NCBI GenBank assembly: GCA_914767715.1
Contig: OU612069.1
Coordinates: forward strand, 24,239,387 to 24,303,386
DNA from: Membranipora membranacea
Taxonomy: Eukaryota; Bryozoa; Gymnolaemata; Cheilostomatida; Membraniporidae
Direction: 5' to 3'
Length of the DNA stretch: 64,000 nucleotides
Part shown: positions 1 to 12,550 of the stretch, in pieces
Numbering within the stretch: position 1 is the stretch's first letter
Layout of the letters: each line of letters begins with the position of its first letter
Made by a program: the position numbers and the translations under genes
The notes under the pieces: generated by a model
Told to the model about the DNA's origin: nothing
The model's input: only the letters and a program-made list of their open reading frames with translations
Databases searched by the model: none

Positions 1-1754
1 TATAGCAAAGGTTGATCATTGGATGTGGATGTGGTTTGTACCTACCTTGAAACTTTAGGGCAGAAGAATATGAAATATCTGAGCCTCCATATCAGCAATA
101 CAATATCCTGGACATTTTCTCCTACCGATACCAAAGGGCTCAAACTTGAAGGGTTCAATCTCAGACATATCCAGGAATCTAACTGTGTCATTCCTAGAAT
201 CATTTGAAAATGAAATTCTGTAAAGTGTTATTTTTCTCTTCAGATTCGGTATCTCATGATTTGATAACCGAATTTCTGTCTGTTAACTCATATGGTGACT
301 TGCGATTTATGGTAGATACTGTAACTGACTGCTTCAGTTCAGTTTAATTCGGCGAGCTGCATCACAGCAGCTACAAAAAAGTGGATTTTTAATCAAATTT
401 GTTCTAGGTCATCCTGAACGACCAAACTTTGGAAGGGTCTTTACCTTTTGACCTAAAAGCCAGGCAACTTATTCCTAGTTCAATTCTAGCTGAACAATAA
501 GTGGTCAATGCAATCAAAAGTCTAAAAGGTAGGCTATAGGGAACTAAGGGCTTTGATATCTCCACTTCGATTGTTTGAATTTAATGATTCGCCACAGATT
601 GTTTGGTATTTCTAACCAGTAAATGGTCATGAAGGCGCGAAGGCTTGTTGAATATGTTCTTTAAATCTTATGATGGGAGAGGTAACCAAAAATTTGACCA
701 ATTGAACCATTTGAATCACCGAAATAGCGTCAGTATATTGTCAAACTCACTTTTGGGGAGAATCCCACATCTTTTCATCCCAGTGAATTGTGTGATTAGC
801 GAGAAATATCGGGGTCTGAAAGCAGAGAGGTCACAATTCAACACTGTGTATCAACAACATCAGCATGTACAATAATGTACTTTTATCTGTGTGATGTTAT
901 TGAACCAAGCAATGAGCATGTCTTTTCGCTAAAAAGTGATTATGTGTATAGGTACTAATCTAATTATGCAGAGTTGCCCTCTCCTACTCTATGAGAGGAT
1001 AATTATTACATAAATTTACAATGTGTTGTTATTCTAAAGAAGGTGCAAGTTTCTCAGGGTTGTGGTTGCGAGGATGTCAATAAAAGTATCTTATCATGGT
1101 TGATCCCTGTTTACTTGGGTCACGGGGTATGAATCCAGGCAACACAGCAAGCCAATCATCAGACTTACATTTGAAATCTTTTTCATATTCAGAAGATCTA
1201 TAGTACATGATTAGTTTTGAATGAGGTAACTATAACCTTATTTAGGACTGTTTTGCCTTGTGTTGGAGGAATATATTATGACTTACATTTGCTTTGACAG
1301 TATAACCTCCCAGTATCAGATCGTTCTCAGAATACCGAGCAGCAAACGTACTAATGGAGTAAGTCCCTGTGTCTCATTCAGTACAGCGAGTAAGTATCTG
1401 TAAGATAAAATACAGAGGGTAAAATTGTGTAAGTGGAAATAGAGCAAGAAAGTAATTGAGAGGGAATATACAGAGGTTTAGTGTCTGCAAGGAATAATGT
1501 ATAGCCTAAGTATTGTGTCTCATTCTACACTGCCTTTAAGTATCAGTGAGAGAAAATATATGTCAACGGTCAGTGCGTCATAACACTGTATAATCCATAG
1601 CAGTATAATTAATGTCAAGTGAATACAATGACCATGACTATGACTTTGTTTCGGAGATTTTGGTAGGAGCAAGATAGCACACTTTGGGCCAGATCTTTAC
1701 CAAAGCTCCACGCTTCTAATCTCACAAAGGTTGAATAATTCTTATATTTTTTTT
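1..1754. other. AT-rich region without a recognisable gene
   Basis: Only short open frames are present. None shows a recognisable motif or a convincing splice context. I see no repeat, RNA gene or transposon end here. Confidence 0.5.
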
Positions 1755-1790
1755 CAGCTTCTCGGCCTATTGGCTAAGATCAAAGTGTCA
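1755..1790 (+). ncRNA. U2 snRNA 5'-end-like fragment (pseudogene or SINE head)
   Basis: From about 1757 the sequence follows the conserved 5' end of U2 snRNA (GCTTCTCGGCC, then TTGGCTAAGATCAA) with one substitution and one inserted A. The similarity stops after GTGT. The branch-point-pairing segment of U2 and the Sm site are absent, so this cannot be a functional U2 gene. A 5'-fragment retrocopy, or the head of a U2-derived SINE, are the two readings. I see no clear tail or target duplication to decide between them. Confidence 0.55.
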
Positions 1791-3007
1791 TGGCCAATGG
1801 CTGATAAGTGCCTGTCTCAGTTTCTGGCAGCTTGCTGCGCACTCACGATTAGGGGGTCCACCATGGCCACACCTCTAGGATGCATTCTAGTTTGCTAGGA
1901 TGTGTCACACTCTCAGTACGAGTACCTCGGGCAATTTGCGTCCCTCTTTAGGGGCAGCCCACCCTCTGTTTTGTCATAAACAGGGCGATTCAAAGCTGAG
2001 TCTCAAGTACAGAATGTTTCGGTTGTTTCACATATTGATATTCGTCACAGGTCAAGGTCACAGATCTCAGAATGACATTTCTCCTGAACCTCTGTATGAT
2101 TGGCCAGATGATACAAAGCTCAAAACACATCTGAGACAGAACAGCATTGTCATGTTATTGTCATAATGAGTGTTTTACCACAAAATTACATGAAATGGCA
2201 GATTTCAACATCCTCACAGAAATGGATTCAAGCAAACTTTATAATGTTGTAGAGAAATTTATGAATGTTTATCGTTCAATTGCTCTAAAGATTGACGATC
2301 AGCCTCTATACTCACACTACGCAGCTGTTACTCTTGACTTACAGAAGCTTGTGGTATGAGATCCAGCTATCAGGTAGCTAATGCAATCACCAAATAGGTC
2401 ATCTTCATTATCAAATTCATCCAGCAGATGGTCTAAATAAAGAAACGATTTACATATGCTTTAGTCCCAAACTGATTATACCGAGGACAACAAATACAGA
2501 GGGTGTGAACTGAGTCTCCAAGGATATTTTCAAGAGCTCAACTTAAATTTATCATTTGATTTGTTTTTCATAGATACACGAGATGAGTTCGCTATACTCT
2601 GCATCTCCGTAAAGCTGATATCAATATTGTCATCTCTCTGACTACCAATGCCTTACCCATGTCAATTCGTTCAATTACTAAGGAACATATTTCAATTATG
2701 CAGTACACATGCAATTTCTTTATTTGATCTAATTTTCTTTCTATTAAATTTTTCTAAGGTTATAATTGCCAATTAAAGGAACCTTAAAAAGAAGAATTGA
2801 AAGATGAAGTTTTCTGCTGCCGCAATAATAGAAGATAACTACAAATGTGCTATCATGATTCTTAATACTTATCTTTGTGTGAAGTGCAGTTAGAACATTT
2901 TTGTACAGCAGATAAAACAATGTTGCACATTGGGCAGACATTTCTCATGTTTTAAGGTGGCTGTTATTTTGCTACCAATGGCACAAATGACTAGGCTTAG
3001 TACCTAC
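1791..3007. other. Region without an assignable gene
   Basis: Two overlapping plus-strand open stretches in different frames (about 1990-2166 and 2147-2359) could be decayed coding sequence ending near a GTATGA donor-like site. No family motif is visible. The rest is AT-rich with no repeat or RNA signature. Confidence 0.4.
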
Positions 3008-3094
3008 CAACAGACAGCTTATCTTCTGGGGCTATCTCAGCCTCCTGTCTTTCTTTCAGCAAAGTGTTAACTACCGTCTTCATCCAAGCCAACC
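3008..3094 (-). CDS. Candidate internal exon of an unknown gene
   Basis: Read on the minus strand, an 87-nt open segment is bounded by a TTTAG acceptor with a T-rich lead-in and a GTAGGT donor. It would encode roughly LAWMKTVVNTLLKERQ followed by an acidic stretch (EAEIAPEDKLSV). The composition looks protein-like rather than random, with a hydrophobic then charged helical pattern. I do not recognise the family and could not find convincing partner exons. It may be one exon of a gene lying mostly in introns here, or a chance open stretch. Confidence 0.25.
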
Positions 3095-4853
3095 CTAAAT
3101 ACAAATTTAAATAATTTATATTGTCAGAACTCGAGGGGTAGGTCGCTTGTTTATTCTGGCCTGTCAGCCTTTTCCATAACCTGTCCAGGGCGTAAGTTTT
3201 TGCCATGAAATCATATACCATATGATATGTCATTAGATTTCACACAAGGGAGGATATTATAAAGGTCTGAAAACTAGGGGTAGTTTGATTAGCATCAACC
3301 TCTTCCGCATCATATAGCAGGTAGTTTATGAAATGGTAATTGAGGGTAGTGGAATGCCATTACGGTCAACTTGGGCAGAAAGCCTGTTCAGGGCGAAGTC
3401 ATTAAATCAACTTCCCACATCACTGAGTTAATGTATACAAACACTCATTGAAGGATCATTCTTCTTTACTTCCCGGCTTCAGAGGACCATCGACTAACAA
3501 GTTCTCCAAAATCCAAAATACCTAAAACGTAACCAAATAACAATGAATATAAGTTCGCAGTGAAATAGGTTGGATTCAATAAGTATTTTGGATCTTGGTC
3601 CCAGTTACTTTTACACAAGTGTCATGTGGCTATCCACATAAAACGACCACAATAAATGACGACTACAACAAGATAATGTTTTTATCTGTGATAAACTAGA
3701 ACTATTTAGGCAACAAACATTTCACCATAACTTTTCATTGTACTTGATGATTGATCTACTAGCAAGATTCTTAGTACAAAAATGTGGTTATCCCCCCCTT
3801 CCTCTCACCACTGTGAGCATTAGAAGAGTTTGTCAATACTCTGTTAATGAGGTGGAGCAGTTATTGATCGTAATAGAAAGTGCAATCCAATACTGTTGTC
3901 ACAACAGACAAAGGTGAACTCCAGTTATAATAATATTGACATGTGCTCAGGCTTACCAAGACAAGGAAGTTCATGGTTTTACTTTGAATTAATCAATGCT
4001 TTAATAGTCTAAGTTTGATGAGAAGTAATAATGTGCTTATGCAAACCTAAGAAATTTATCCCCAAAGTAACCCGTGTTAGATCACATATTTTTTTTCAGT
4101 TTGTTTCAATTGCTTTCCAGATCTCACCAACGCAAACTGTGGGTGTAAATTTATCACCACAAAGTCTAGCATGATGGACTGGAATCGAATGCTCTTGTGT
4201 AAATGATCACACAAATTACTTTTTATGGTTTGTTTGCCAGTGGTTTGAGAGTGTTTCTAGAATTTACGGTTGAGGCCCGAAAAAAATTATCCTCAATTAC
4301 TAAATTTTTGTGTGAAAGGCTTCAGAATTTGTACTACTATCTATTTGGTCTTTTAGTTGGGTTTTTTATTTAGTCGATGATCAAATGATAAAGGAGCATA
4401 ATTGTACTGGCAAAGTCCTCCGCATAAGGGAACTGGCATATTGTGTAGGCTACATGTAGAGCCATCAAAAATCAGAATGAAATTAACATCACCTATTAAA
4501 AACGTTTTGGGCTCAACCAACAAGCCCTCTATTATGATTGTTCCATAATGTACTGGCTGTTGCCCAGACAGGACTGGACTTTGCACCAATGAAACTTCTG
4601 CCAAAACAGGGGGATGTTTAAAAAAGGGCACTGCAGGGATTAAATAGCAGTGACTTAGCAACTGACTGATCGGGATAGTCTTCCTCTTCCGGCTTTGGCT
4701 GTTGAAACAAAGATGCTTTCCTGTGATATAATTTGAAGGTACTACAAAGAAGTTGTATTGACTCCATCTTGCAGATGTAGTCAAATTCCTATGATGCAAC
4801 CTGTATATCAGTACAACATGTTGGTTCAACCGATGAACTCCCTTCATTGGTCT
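3095..4853. other. Region without an assignable gene
   Basis: A 164-codon minus-strand open frame (4353-4847) lies next to the LTR element but shows no motif, no splice context and no biased composition. I treat it as chance. Nothing else is visible. Confidence 0.4.
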
Positions 4854-4858
4854 AACAG

Positions 4859-5033
4859 TGTAAGGTTAGCACATATATTGTTATACACATAGAATGCCCG
4901 CAAGAGTGATGATCATATAACCACACACCTTGGAGTCCTAGATATAAGAGAGCTCCTATAAGTATCTTAGTTCCTGCCGTGTGATGTCACAACCTCAGGT
5001 CACTATACAATTCAAGGGCAGACAAGTCTCACA
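4859..5033 (-). repeat. 3' LTR of the gag-only element
   Basis: 175 bp, TGT...ACA. It pairs with 9191-9369. The differences are small: a short deletion near the plus-strand start and scattered substitutions. Confidence 0.8.
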
Positions 5034-5569
5034 TGCCTTTCCTTTCCTTTGGAGGTCGATTTCTTTCGCTTTACAGTCACGTCGTCAACTCCTTTTTAAT
5101 TCACAATTCACGGTAAGGGCAACTTCAATTAACTCTGTATAACATAAAACAATCCAATTTCAGAATGGTTTTACAATTATGGATAGCCTCTTATGCTTTC
5201 CCTTTTCCTTGGAATCATGGACAGTCCATAAACGCTATGGTACAATAAACAATCCTCCTTAATTTCGAGAGGCCACTCTCTAATTCAACTTTCAATTTCA
5301 CAAACGCTGTGTTATCAATTCCTATAATACAGTAAATAATGTATCAATATTCTCTCAAATGTTTCAAATGGGCGCTATTACTCATCACAATTCCTCTCAT
5401 TGTTAGAGAATGGAGAAAGCTTGCATAAATACCATGCTATCAGTGCTTTCTATTTTCAAACTCACTGGGTTAAGCAAGGATCAAAATACAAGACCAAGCG
5501 GCCAACAAAATCATGGCAGTATGATTTATAACAAACTCCGCAAATTCAGATAATTTCTCTTAATATCAA

Positions 5570-6336
5570 TTAATTCTTTTGATGGTTTCGGGATGAGCGT
5601 GGACACTCTCTGGAATAATGACCTTTACCTTCGCACTCATAACAGACTATGTCTGGACAGTCTAAATATGTGTGCGAGTAACTTTCACATTCAAAACAAC
5701 GTCGAGAATTGGTGTCACGACTGTCTGGCTGGCGTCTGTCAGAATGGGAATAGGCAACTGTCTGTTCAATGGGATCTGGGACGTGGGAATTCGGCTGACC
5801 CAACCTTTTGTCTGTCTCGGCAGCTGTACCACGCCACGACCAAATCCGGCAGAGAGAATCCGAATCAAGGTCATCTTTGGCCATCAATTCACACCTTAAA
5901 GTACAATCCTGTAGACCATTAACATTAATTACTTGGGCTAGGGTTTTCCTAATTCTATCTAATTCTTTATTAGCCCCTGCTTTAATATCTGGCGCAAATG
6001 AACTGTCTGTGGATTTAAATATACCTGTGGTACGGTAAAAATTTCCACACGTCTAATATAGTCCCTGCAATCTTCACCCGTCTGTTGACGAGCACTATTA
6101 AAGTTCCATAATTTAACATTCAAGGATTCTTCTCTCTCATAAGTGCTTTTTAATACCTGCAAAACCTGCGCCGCATAGGTCAGCTCTTCACTTGCAACAT
6201 CAATTCCTTGAGCCTGTAATGTCTGAAAGCCTTCACTACTGATTGTTTTCAACAATGCACACAATTTCATTTCATCATTAAATACATTAACTTCCGTTTC
6301 TTGTGGCCGTTTTAGTACCACGGTTACAACTTTCAA
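5570..6336 (-). pseudogene. Retroelement Gag remnant with two CCHC zinc knuckles, frameshifted
   Basis: The upstream frame (6336 down to about 5959, 125 codons) looks like the helical part of a Gag capsid-like protein. The downstream frame (5887 to 5570) carries two zinc knuckles of the CX2CX4HX4C form: CFECESYSHTYLDC and CYECEGKGHYSREC. Zinc knuckles of this kind bind RNA in Gag proteins and package element transcripts. The two frames are offset, so at least one indel separates them. The gene lies between the LTRs at 4859 and 9191, in the orientation expected from the polypurine tract. No pol follows, so the element would need enzymes from another copy. Confidence 0.7.
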
Positions 6337-7407
6337 ACCTAACTGCGACAGTATACCTGTCTAAGAATAACTTCCATGATCCACATACATCCTTCGGATT
6401 AATTTGGAGGGTGGGGAAATAGCGAGATTTCATAGCCATAGGGACCTTTGGGGGGGGGTTAATTTACTTTGTTTGTCTTGAGTATGTCACCTCGAAGCTC
6501 CCACAACAAATACACCAAAATCACAACAATAACACTATCCAGGAATAGTATAACCACTGAACTTCACAACAAATGACTAACCATTAACAAAAACCTAACT
6601 CGCCAATAACTCACTAACCACTAACGCCCACACACACACTCATGTGAGGAACGGAAAAGGAAGTAGGGGGGTAAGGAAGTTACTCTGAATAACTCCAAGT
6701 TCCAACACGTAATTTAATGAATTTAGTTATCTTTGTGTATTCAATTTGGAGTTGTTTGCTCCTTCTATAAAATCTATGAATGAATAATATATCGATGACG
6801 TAATTCAGGTTCTATGTGTGTGTGTGTGTAAATTTGGTAGCACTCAATTAACCTCATGTGTCAATTAACCTTGGCAAAATTTCAAGATACGAACAGCTGG
6901 CTTCCCTTTCCAGGTTTAGAGAAACCCTTAGAATTGTTTATAAGTCTGACCACTCTTGAACTAAGGAGAAGTTGGCTCCTTAGTCATTCAAAGGGCAGCT
7001 CCTGCCAATCAACCGCAGGTATCCCTAAATTGGGCTAGCAGAAAGCTTGTTATAAGCTTGAGACAATACTCATGCACCACAAAGCGATTGATAACTGTGT
7101 GTGGTTTATGAACTTGTGGCTATAATAAATATTAGCCTGTGGTTCGTAGTTTGATATATATATATTGCGTAGTTATCAATAAATAATCTCACTTATTTGT
7201 GGAGATTTAAATTCCAACAAGGTTGTTGGACTTTGTTTAGTGCCTGGAAGTCCAATTAGGTGACACCGGCAGTTGTATTAGAATCACAGGCCTTGTAACC
7301 AATTGATAGGTTACAGACTTAAATTCACTTCTCTGTCTGGAATGAGAATAGCTCTAGGTCGCTTCAAATTTGGCTTTAATTTTAGCTTGATACTTTAATT
7401 GACCTAT

Positions 7408-7640
7408 CACAATTCTAATTCAAGGAATCTTTGACTACTCAGAGATAATAAAATTCTTGATGCTTATAGAGTGATAATTTTACAAGGTCAAAGGCTGCGC
7501 TAAAGACTCTTGATGATATATTCGACTTTTCACAATTCTAGTTCAAAGTATCTTTGACTACTCAAAGATAATAAAATTCTTGATGCTTTATAAGAATGAT
7601 TATTTTGCAAGGTCAAAGACTGTGTTAATGACTCTTGAAT
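7408..7640. repeat. Tandem duplication, about 123-bp period
   Basis: The segment from CACAATTCTA through GACTCTTGA is present twice (about 7408-7514 and 7531-7640) with a few substitutions. It lies inside the gag-only LTR element and is not coding. Confidence 0.75.
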
Positions 7641-8936
7641 CCTGATACTCGTGGTTGTTTACAACTCAATAATTTAATCAAGGATGCTTAGTTGAGGTCA
7701 ATACAACTATTTATTTTGTTCTAAATTTAGAAGTGAATACAAAATGTCAATTTAAAAATGTAGAAGTATAAAATTATTAATAAAAAAAAATGATAATAAT
7801 CCTTTTCGAAATAAAATATAATTACCAATGTATCCTGTCGTCCTCTTGCTTATAATATATCCAGTCTCCAAAGTATGAATAATCCAGAGTAAAAATAATT
7901 CATGGTAAAATTAATTCTCAAAATATTTATCTGAATTAAAATCAGATTTATATAAAAATATGAAATGCTCTTCTACATGTTTTCTACTGCTATAATATGG
8001 TTTTGTATCCGGTGAGCACTTGTCTTTTTTCATTGAATTTTCCTCCTTTTATACTCTCCGGTGGTGCTCGCTGAAATCTTGCATCATTCCCACGACTGTT
8101 ATTTTTCATCTCTGTGCTGTTTCATCGCGGGTGTGGTGCTGTTTTTCCTGTAAAAAGATGTTTTGCTCTCAGTCTTTCTTACATAATTGATTGCATGATT
8201 GCACCTTATGTGGAAATTGTACATAAGATAATCTCATTGGCTTAAGCCCTATGACATATAGTCTATTTTAAGCCAAAGCGTCATATTTGCTTAAAATAAT
8301 TATGATACGCAGTCTATTTTAACCAAACATTCTCATTGGCTGTCTTCACTTTGAGACAGTGGAATTTCCAGTGTCCTATAATAATACGTGATCCAGTAAA
8401 GTCAGGAGTTATCCTGCATTATAAAAGGGGAAGACAACTTGAGAAACAGCAGTTAATGGAACTGATATCTAGCTTGTACTGCTGCTGTCATGATAGCTAA
8501 TAGTGAATGAATATGTGATGCAACATTCAGGGTCAATTATAAAGAGCAATTATTTGCCATTAATCATGGATGTCATTTGTAAAGGCTGTTCTATATTCTA
8601 GCTGAGCTAATGGCATCTGCGGTAACCAAGTGTGGCTGTCATTGGTTATCATGATTATATAGTTTGATGTCAAAACAAAAAGGAAAAAGGAAGGGTGTGA
8701 GGTTAACGTTTATTAATGTGATAATGATATATATATTATGTAATTATAGGTGGATGAAGTTCGCTCCTATACTGGACTGAAGTGGCTTTGATTGTCAAAA
8801 GAACATTAATTATCAATTGTATTCATACATATTTTATAACGAAATATATGTAGAGAAAATCAAAGAAAGCGTAATGTTTATAATAATTAAAGCTGGGCTA
8901 AGCTTGGAGCTGTTTTACTTTTTTCTGTGCTGACAC

Positions 8937-9055
8937 TCAACACACACACACACACTCAACACACACACACACACTCAACACACACACACCCACACTCAAC
9001 ACACACACACACACTCAACACACACACTCAACACACACACTCAACACGCACACAA
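8937..9055. repeat. CA-rich simple repeat with ACTCAAC interruptions
   Basis: Runs of (CA)n are broken at intervals by CTCAA, giving a higher-order pattern of CACACACACTCAA. It lies just inside the 5' LTR (minus orientation) of the gag-only element. Confidence 0.9.
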
Positions 9056-9190
9056 AAACTAACTCACCACACGCACCTCCTCTAGCTTCCTTCAAGCAAA
9101 TTCACTAGCCGTAGCTCACGTCACACTCTCTGTGTCTACTTGCTCCTCTTCAAGCTGAATATAAACAGTAATCGGTATTATCACTTACGT

Positions 9191-9369
9191 TGTTAGCCAA
9201 CTGCGCCATATATTGTTTACACATAGAATGCCCGCAAGAGTGATAATCATATACTACCACACACCTTGGAGTCCTGATATAAGAGAGCTCCTATAAGTAT
9301 CGTAGTTCCCGCCGTGTGATGTCACAACCTCAGGTCACTATACAATTCAAGAGCAGACAAGTCTCCACA
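9191..9369 (-). repeat. 5' LTR of the gag-only element
   Basis: 179 bp, TGTTAG...CCACA on the plus strand, flanked outside by AACAG at 9370-9374. It matches 4859-5033. Confidence 0.8.
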
Positions 9370-9374
9370 AACAG

Positions 9375-9879
9375 GTTTAGCCTACACTGACTGTAAAACC
9401 AAAAGACAGACTAACAGAATTCTGCAAAAACTCCTGCATTTGTAGAGTAGATATGTGAAGCCCACTGAACTACTAGTCACAATCAGCAACTTACACCCTC
9501 TGACCCTGCCACTGATGCCTAGGGGGTAACTTATACTCACTGGACGTCTGTTGTTACTCTCTTTCAACTGACTGATTGGGAGTGAAGTCAATACATTTGA
9601 TTCCATGCTCCATTGTCAACAACATTCAGAGTGGGTGTGTCTAAAGAACTATTTTCCATTTGGGATTCTAATGTTGTGACAACTTACAATACTTACTGGA
9701 AAACTCATGAAAGAAGCAAATGTGTCTTAATCTGAGTTGTCTTCCATCAGGAGTTGGTGGGAAAAATCCATAGCATGAGCGATATATAGTATTTTTTTTA
9801 CTAGAAACGATCAAGTTGAGAGGTGATGGAAGTTACTGATGGAAAGTAAAACTAATTGGTATGGGATAACTGAATCAAA
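9375..9879. other. Region without an assignable gene
   Basis: One 74-codon minus-strand open frame (9382-9606) has no recognisable motif. I see nothing else. Confidence 0.4.
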
Positions 9880-10830
9880 TGCTGACAATCAACGTACTCT
9901 CATTGTTTCAAGTGCTATTGCACAATGTCATATCCCTTTCACCCAACTTAACAAGGTGTTCATGTTGTCATAATGGACATGGTTTGGGACGACACAGCGA
10001 ACATCACTCTCCAACAAAACCCAGCTGCAGTTGACTGAAGGGGGCTCAAATCTAAGATTACTTGAGTGGTGATGAGTGTGCTAACATAGATGGGAGAGGA
10101 TAAAAAACACTTATAAGTAAGCGCTCTCTAGCCAAAGTGTAGTCCTAGCTAAGAATTTCGGTCAACACTGTCAATGACTGGTCTAAAAATTGGGGAATGG
10201 TGTTCAACACCGAAAGATAGGTCCATTTTCAAGAAGGCAAATATTAGCCTGAGATGACGGTCAATCTCTATGACAAGCCAATACCAACTTCTAACACTGT
10301 AAGATTCCTTGGGATGCAAATGGAATCCTCTATGAAGTGGAAGACACACATAACAAATTTAGTGGCTAAATCAAACCGAACTCTTGGTATGATTAAAAGA
10401 AGCTTACGCTAGTAGCATATCATACTATAGTAAAACCCCTTCTAGCATACGCTAATCAGGTCTGGTTCCCATACAATTTATATCTGAAAATCAATCTAGA
10501 ACGTATACAATGCAATGCTGTGAAATGGATTTACTACCTGAAATGACTTGATAGTTTAAGAGAATGCATTACACGTTTATTATCTGACAGATGTGATAAA
10601 CTTGATACTCTTTTTTAGGAGAAAGATAGAGGCTGGTTTGTTTGAGGGTATACAATTAAACCAATATTTACTCTTCGTACACACCCTAAAAACCAGAGGT
10701 AAGAGTGTCAGCTGGCATCACAATGTGAACCAATGAAAATACAGCTTTTACAGCCGCATGAGAGAGCAGGTCAAGGTCTATTTTCCCCCTGATTAAATCC
10801 TTTCTTGATGTTTATTGCACATTATTATGT
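9880..10830 (+). pseudogene. Degenerate LINE reverse transcriptase, C-terminal half
   Basis: Translation across several frames shows reverse-transcriptase features in order: a VWDDTANIT stretch (9973 onward) matching the xxDD active-site region, then NDWSKNWGMVFN (about 10170), then VRFLGMQMESSMKWKTHI and NRTLGMIKRSL (10290-10410), then a segment resembling the LVKPLLAYANQVW motif of jockey/CR1-type elements (about 10425-10480). Many stops and frameshifts break it, so it is dead. A related fragment lies in the opposite orientation at 13460-13750. The ends are approximate. Confidence 0.7.
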
Positions 10831-11058
10831 AGACCAGGTAAATACATGTTCTAACCTTCACAAAGTATTCTGAGATAATCATAAATTGCTGATCAAAGCG
10901 ATCCTACTTTGAGTCATAACAAATTCAGTGTTCACATCACCAGTATTCACATTGGGTGCTTACTAGTCACTGTTACCGTTAACTGTTGTCGTATGTTGTA
11001 TTTTGTTGCTATATGGTATGTTGATATTCCCTGCGGCCACATAATTGGACTCATTAAG

Positions 11059-11541
11059 CTTAGTTTATAACACAAACCCACACTGATTTCGAGATTACAC
11101 TATTAGTATGTGTATCTCTGATCGATAGAGCTTCTGTCGCAAATATTGAGCACCTAAGTTTGGCTAAAAAAGAGGACAACTTTAATTTTATGAAACAGAC
11201 ATGATCGAAACAGATTTACCTAGCTCTGCATTATTAGTTCTCTCTTCTGAGCTTAGGCTAGCAATACACAGTTTCGATGTCACTTTTCTTGTCAAAAACA
11301 TGTGTTAAATGCTCTTCTAAAACTGTTAAAAGGTGATATCAGATTTTCTAACTATAAATTAGAATATTTTAACAAAGAATGAGAAAATGATAAGTGTATA
11401 TCAAAAAGTTTGGGTAATCATCCATACGTCTCCTAAATACTGAATTCCAGCTGCACTCAAGCTAAGTGAATTAATTCACTCTCTATCGATCAGAGATATA
11501 CACGCAATAGTATATCACGTGATCAGTGTGACACAAACTAG
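11059..11541. mobile_element. MITE-like element with about 50-bp imperfect inverted ends
   Basis: The segment TAGTTT...CACACTGAT...TATCTCTGATCGATAGAG at the left end recurs as its reverse complement at about 11483-11541. The 350 bp between hold no coding sequence. I could not define a target duplication, so the superfamily is unknown. Confidence 0.5.
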
Positions 11542-12040
11542 GTCAAATCACCTAACTAAACAGCAGGGCCATAAATACAGGAGGTATGCTGTGTGCTTGC
11601 ATGCAGTATAAAGATCCCCCTCTGCCTCCTCGTAGAGTAGCTGGCAACAGCAGGTAAGGGTAATTGGTACTACCCAACACAAGCCACTTGAGCTTAAGGG
11701 GGCCTGTTAAATAGGGCAAATAAGACCTAGTGCATTGTAAAAAAAACCCAATACAATAATGACCATCCAACAACCCCTGCTTTTTCCAGAAATATTTATA
11801 CCTGTCGAAGACCCGTTTTCCGGATCTACCATCTTAACAAAGTGGGTATCCAAAGTCTGATTGTAAGACTCATTTGTTTCTTCTCATTCTTTAATTCGGA
11901 AATTTTTCCATCTCAAGTAGCATCTCCCCACATGTACAAGAACAACCAAGCTGAAATAAAGAAGGTATACATATACATTTGTAGAGGATTTTAAGGGCGT
12001 TACCCTAAGGCGGCGATACCCGCCACTGCAACCACGCAAA
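11542..12040. other. Region without a visible feature
   Basis: No open frame with a motif, no repeat pair and no RNA signature was seen. Confidence 0.4.
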
Positions 12041-12550
12041 TTGCCTATTTATGCTGAGTACGCGACTCTCTAAAACGAGTACGTCGACTCTATCTAAGTG
12101 GAAATATATCGAGTACGTCGACTCTATCTGGGCTGGGAATATAACTGACCTGACTTTTGGGCTGGCTTTGGGGGGGATATGGACAAAGATGGTAGCCTCA
12201 TTTATCTGGCAAGACAAATGGCAGGGGAGGGGAGGGACATAGACAAGGTAGCAACCCTATTTATCTTGCAAGGAAATTTGGGGGGAAGGGATTTGGACAA
12301 ATATTACCTTATTTGTCCGGCGAGACAAATGGAAGATAAATTAAATAAATGGGGTGGAAGGGAATGGCTCCGAGTTACAACTATCTTTGCGAGATAGCTG
12401 GTAGAATAGCTGGACTGGGAATCTTTGTCCGGCGAGACAATGGAAGGGAAGGGGTATAGATAAAACAAATAATCAGATTGCGGGGGGGAAGGGAATGGCT
12501 CTGAGTTACAACTATCTTTGCGAGATAGCTTGGAGGAAATGGACTGAGAA
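12041..12550. repeat. Irregular tandem repeats rich in GGGGAAGGG and GACAAATGG words
   Basis: A 49-bp block with GAGTTACAACTATCTTTGCG and GAGATAGCT occurs at 12351-12399 and 12482-12530. Words of the form TTTGTCCGGCGAGACAA occur at 12312 and 12424, with diverged relatives at about 12199 and 12260. A GAGTACGTCGACTCTATC word occurs twice near 12077-12130. The GC-rich purine strand contrasts with the AT-rich surroundings. It resembles a decaying minisatellite. Confidence 0.6.

Larger units (their letters stand above)
4854..9374 (-). mobile_element. LTR retrotransposon (gag remnant only) with AACAG target duplication
   Basis: Two similar direct repeats, 4859-5033 and 9191-9369, both start TGT and end ACA. 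They are flanked by a perfect 5-bp duplication AACAG (4854-4858 and 9370-9374), which fixes a 4.5-kb element. It runs on the minus strand. A purine-rich tract (AAAGGAAAGGAAAGG on the minus strand, around 5034-5050) sits directly upstream of the 3' LTR, as expected for a polypurine tract, and the only coding remnant (gag, 5570-6336) is on the minus strand. No protease, RT or integrase is visible. The 2.8 kb between the 5' LTR and gag is non-coding and holds simple repeats. I did not find a convincing primer-binding site. It is either a non-autonomous derivative or a copy that lost pol. Confidence 0.8.

Noticed and set aside
1990-2359. Two overlapping plus-strand open stretches, one with a donor-like end
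   Set aside because: A frameshift would be required to join them and no family is recognised. Noted only as possible decayed coding sequence.
4353-4847. 164-codon minus-strand open frame
   Set aside because: No motif, no repeat copies, no splice or poly(A) context. Long but compatible with chance in 64 kb.
8937-9055. CRISPR-like spaced repeat
   Set aside because: Simple CA repeat with periodic interruptions, no conserved spacers, eukaryotic context.
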